Part shown: positions 61,711 to 64,000 of the stretch, in pieces
Layout: every line of letters starts with the position of its first letter
Position numbering within the stretch: position 1 is the stretch's first letter
NCBI GenBank assembly: GCA_036936605.1
Contig: JAUPFV010000002.1
Span: 321,052,893 to 321,116,892 of the forward strand
Length of the DNA stretch: 64,000 bases
Origin: Limnanthes douglasii subsp. nivea
Taxonomy: Eukaryota; Streptophyta; Magnoliopsida; Brassicales; Limnanthaceae
Direction: 5' to 3'
Notes under the pieces: model-generated
The model's database searches: none
What the model was told of the DNA's origin: nothing
What the model saw: the letters and a program-made list of their open reading frames with translations, nothing else
Made by a program: the position numbers and the translations under genes

Positions 61711-61711
61711 A

Positions 61712-61752
<41 letters not shown>
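61711..61752. repeat. (AAT)n microsatellite
   Basis: About fourteen uninterrupted AAT units. Confidence 0.95.
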
Positions 61753-61754
<2 letters not shown>

Positions 61755-62444
61755 TAATATTTACAACTTCCAGTTAGTTGCTATTAAGTGGTATTTTTTT
61801 GCGCCTAAGTGTTATCTCATTGTTATTACGTTGTAAAATAAATTTATTTTACAACTAAATGTTATATCGATGCAACTTCGTAGTAATTTTATTCTTACAT
61901 TTGACTTAATAGGTAAAATCAGTCTTGTTTGATTTTTTTTTATAAATTGATCGCTAATGGCAATCGATTTTTGCAACAAGTTATTGGTTTGTTGTAAAAA
62001 TCTATTTTCCAATAGTTTGAGAACATAAAAAGTAATCAGATTGTTAGTTACCACATGAGAAAGTATAATCTACTATATTTACGACCACGGTTTTATGTGA
62101 AACAACATCATAAGCCGTTAGGGATTATAATTGAAATTATTAATGTCGTCCTAACTCAATTGTATTTCTATATGTATTATATATATAGGGTATAATTCCC
62201 TTATCCAACCTAGTGATTCAAGTTAACGTTTGACATTTGTATCATAAGAAAAATCTGAATCTTGTCGACGACTTCCATTACATGGAGGGTACAATATATT
62301 TAATTTGTGCATTTAAAGCTTCCACTGAAGATGAACAAACACAATCATATCTTTTATCTCTAAAAATACATATGAATAGATTTTCGAATGAAGAATTTCT
62401 AAAAACGTAATCACTGTAGTTATACCGTCTTTCATGAACTCATC
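61753..62444. other. AT-rich stretch, nothing assigned
   Basis: Short inverted phrases such as 'ttgcaacaag' and 'gttgtaaaa' near 61973-62000 recall subterminal repeats of DNA transposons but are too few to name one. Confidence 0.35.
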
Positions 62445-62449
62445 CATAT

Positions 62450-62687
62450 TGTTGGGAATATGGGGGTCTGGTCCGCATATTCAGCCTCCGTATATAAGTA
62501 AGAAGACAACCGATCTCAACACTAGTATGATATTGTCCGCTTTGGCACCCGAAGGCCCTCACGGTTTTGCATTTGGTCCACTACCAAAAGGCCTCATACT
62601 AGTTGAGGTATGTTCCTACTTATATACCATTGATCCTTCCCATGTTTAACCGATGTGGGATGTGGGACTTTGGTCGCCACCCTAACA
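62450..62687 (-). repeat. TRIM 3' LTR
   Basis: 238 bp. Differs from the other LTR at 11 positions, all in its first 128 plus-strand bases; the last 110 bases are identical. Confidence 0.93.
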
Positions 62688-62700
62688 AATCCTCCTCTCG
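62688..62700 (-). other. TRIM polypurine tract
   Basis: Minus strand CGAGAGGAGGATT, directly next to the LTR start TGTTAGGG. Confidence 0.8.
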
Positions 62701-62984
62701 AACAAAGTACCACCTTAGCCTCCTCTCAATTGACTTTCATCCGCCCACTCTAATCAGGTTGGAGACTACCTGACCATAGAGGCACTACGGATGTTACTGC
62801 TCACCTCCTCTTAGACCACACTGTCTTGTTCCTTAGCGCCACTCTAATCAAGCCACACTGCTTGATGAGCCACGGGCACTCCGAACTAGGATCTCTAGAG
62901 CAGATCACCTTGAGCATGGCGTCTAACTTAGTCATGTTCGATCTCTGAGAATTTCACCACCATCGCATTCTGTCTGGGCCTGAC

Positions 62985-62996
62985 GCTCTGATACCA
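62985..62996 (-). other. TRIM primer-binding site
   Basis: Minus strand TGGTATCAGAGC, a perfect match to the site complementary to initiator-Met tRNA, two bases from the LTR. Confidence 0.92.
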
Positions 62997-62998
62997 CG

Positions 62999-63236
62999 TG
63001 TTGGGAATATGCGGCTCCGGTCCGCATATTCCGCCTCTGTATATAAGTAAGAACAGAACCGATCTCAACACTAGTATGATATTGTCCGCTTTGGCGCCCG
63101 AAGCCCCTCACGGCTTTGCATTTGGACCACTACCAAAAGGCCTCATACTAGTTGAGGTATGTTCCTACTTATATACCATTGATCCTTCCCATGTTTAACC
63201 GATGTGGGATGTGGGACTTTGGTCGCCACCCTAACA
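62999..63236 (-). repeat. TRIM 5' LTR with internal inverted repeats
   Basis: 238 bp. TATATAA on the minus strand at 63169-63175 suits an LTR promoter; a mirror-image TATATAAGTAAGAAC lies on the plus strand at 63040-63054. A perfect 11-bp stem (GGAATATGCGG / CCGCATATTCC) sits at 63004-63032 near the minus-strand 3' end. A 66-codon plus-strand frame (62998-63198) fills most of the LTR. Confidence 0.9.
63169..63175 (-). promoter_or_regulatory. TATA box of the TRIM 5' LTR
   Basis: TATATAA on the minus strand, about 61-67 bases into the LTR. Followed by AGTAGGAACATACC. Position fits an LTR promoter; transcription itself is inferred. Confidence 0.5.
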
Positions 63237-63241
63237 CATAT

Positions 63242-64000
63242 ACATAAAAAAAATAGATGTTCAGTAGGAGACTAAGCATATTCTTCAAACTTATTAACAA
63301 ATTTATCTTGTATAACTTTAGAAACTTTCTTAAGAAATTATTTGAAGTTAAGAATTGGGTAATAAAGACAATACGAATGACATACATCGAGAAAGCTAGG
63401 CTGAATAGATGTGATAATACCTATAAAACGATTGAAAAATGAAAACTAAGTTTATATCTAAAAAGTGTGGCTTTAGAAATATCAAAACTCATAGCCAATT
63501 ACTTGAATATTTTGAATCAGTAGCTGAAAAGTAATTGGAAACAACGATATAAATTAAATAAAAAACATAAACGAGTATCAACATTTATGGATTGATTATA
63601 TCCAAATGTAAATAAAGTTATTTTTATCATTTACACAACAATTACCATAACTATTTGTTTTATCAATCCGACTATCATTACTGTTATGGTGGCGACCAAA
63701 GTGTGTCACATCCCACATCGGTTAAACATGGGAAAGATCAGTGGTATATAAGTAAGAACATACCTCAACAAGTATGAGGCCTTTTGGTAGTGGACCAAAT
63801 GCAAAACCGTGAGGTCCTTCGGGTGCCAAAGCGGACAATATCATACTAGTGTTGAGATCGGTTGTGTTCTTACTTATATACGGAGGTGGAATATGCGGAC
63901 CGGACCCCCATAATCCCAACAATTACTGAAACTAAACATTTTATTCCATTTCGAGGAGAACCATGTGAAAATCCAAACACACACACATCATGGATTGGAT
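63242..64000 (+). mobile_element. Second copy of the third gypsy type: 5' region and gag start
   Basis: 63242-63681 is colinear with 26575-26903 joined to 28956-29075. After the solo LTR, 63927-64000 reads 'FRGEPCENPNTH', the gypsy Gag motif, and runs off the window. This copy lacks the LINE found in the first. Confidence 0.75.
63682..63921 (+). repeat. Solo LTR of the TRIM family
   Basis: 240 bp, TGTTATGGTGGCGACC...ATAATCCCAACA, flanked by the 5-bp target duplication ATTAC (63677-63681 and 63922-63926). Opposite orientation to the TRIM at 62450. A solo LTR forms when the two LTRs of one element recombine. The same 66-codon frame occurs here on the minus strand (63722-63922). Confidence 0.92.

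Larger units (their letters stand above)
62450..63236 (-). mobile_element. TRIM (terminal-repeat retrotransposon in miniature)
   Basis: 787 bp with two 238-bp LTRs around a 311-bp internal region, and a perfect target duplication CATAT (62445-62449 and 63237-63241). On the minus strand the LTR is TGTTAGGGTGG...ATTCCCAACA, a primer site follows the right-hand LTR and a polypurine tract precedes the left-hand LTR. There is no gag or pol: such elements move with enzymes supplied by autonomous relatives. Structure is complete, so it may be mobile in trans. Confidence 0.93.

Noticed and set aside
62999..63236. Cassandra-type TRIM with a 5S rRNA-like LTR
   Set aside because: The LTR shows no convincing 5S internal promoter or 5S body; only a vague 'cggttaa' similarity.

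Overview
The window looks like repeat-rich nuclear DNA of a dicot-type flowering plant. It is AT-rich, has no operon-like gene packing, and nearly everything recognisable is transposon-derived: Ty1/copia and Ty3/gypsy LTR retrotransposons, L1-type LINEs, foldback elements (MITEs), a miniature LTR element (TRIM), solo and tandem LTRs. I found no convincing single-copy host gene, tRNA or rRNA gene. Almost all coding sequence is broken by stops, frameshifts or loss of catalytic residues.

Layout. 1-3.4 kb: gag/protease end and LTR of a minus-strand gypsy element, with a ~1.06-kb internal tandem duplication. 3.4-20 kb: remains of a second, plus-strand gypsy family (truncated 5' LTR, pol end, a long antisense ORF, 3' LTR), split by two copia elements that both have paired LTRs and target-site duplications (7.5-12.1 kb and 13.4-17.5 kb). 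22.5-25 kb: a very decayed copia element. 26.6-30.6 kb: a third gypsy type (gag) with a 5'-truncated LINE inserted. 30.75-31.08 kb: a ~37-bp minisatellite. 31.1-38.1 kb: the most complete minus-strand gypsy element (integrase, extra RNase H, RNase H, RT, protease, gag, primer-binding site, LTR), carrying an insertion of two tandem LTRs. 38.1-48.2 kb: the most complete plus-strand gypsy element (LTR, gag-pol, antisense ORF). 46.1-57.8 kb: a large imperfect palindrome that duplicates, inverted, the antisense ORF, a LINE RNase H fragment and a short dispersed repeat. 59.5-61.7 kb: a direct second copy of the block at 51.0-52.6 kb, with a 427-bp foldback element inserted. 62.45-63.24 kb: a structurally complete TRIM with a perfect target-site duplication. 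63.7-63.9 kb: a solo LTR of the same TRIM family, inserted in a second copy of the third gypsy's gag.

The two gypsy families with recognisable pol carry a second RNase H after RT-RNase H, a hallmark of the Tat clade. The plus-strand family also carries, after integrase and in antisense, an ORF resembling the 'putative gypsy type transposon' domain (Pfam Transposase_28), present here three times. The 1-12.7 kb and 34.7-48.2 kb intervals share the same junction between the two gypsy families, so they are copies of one composite block; the first has lost about 6.3 kb. Identities and ages are judged by eye from the sequence; no alignment or database search was run.
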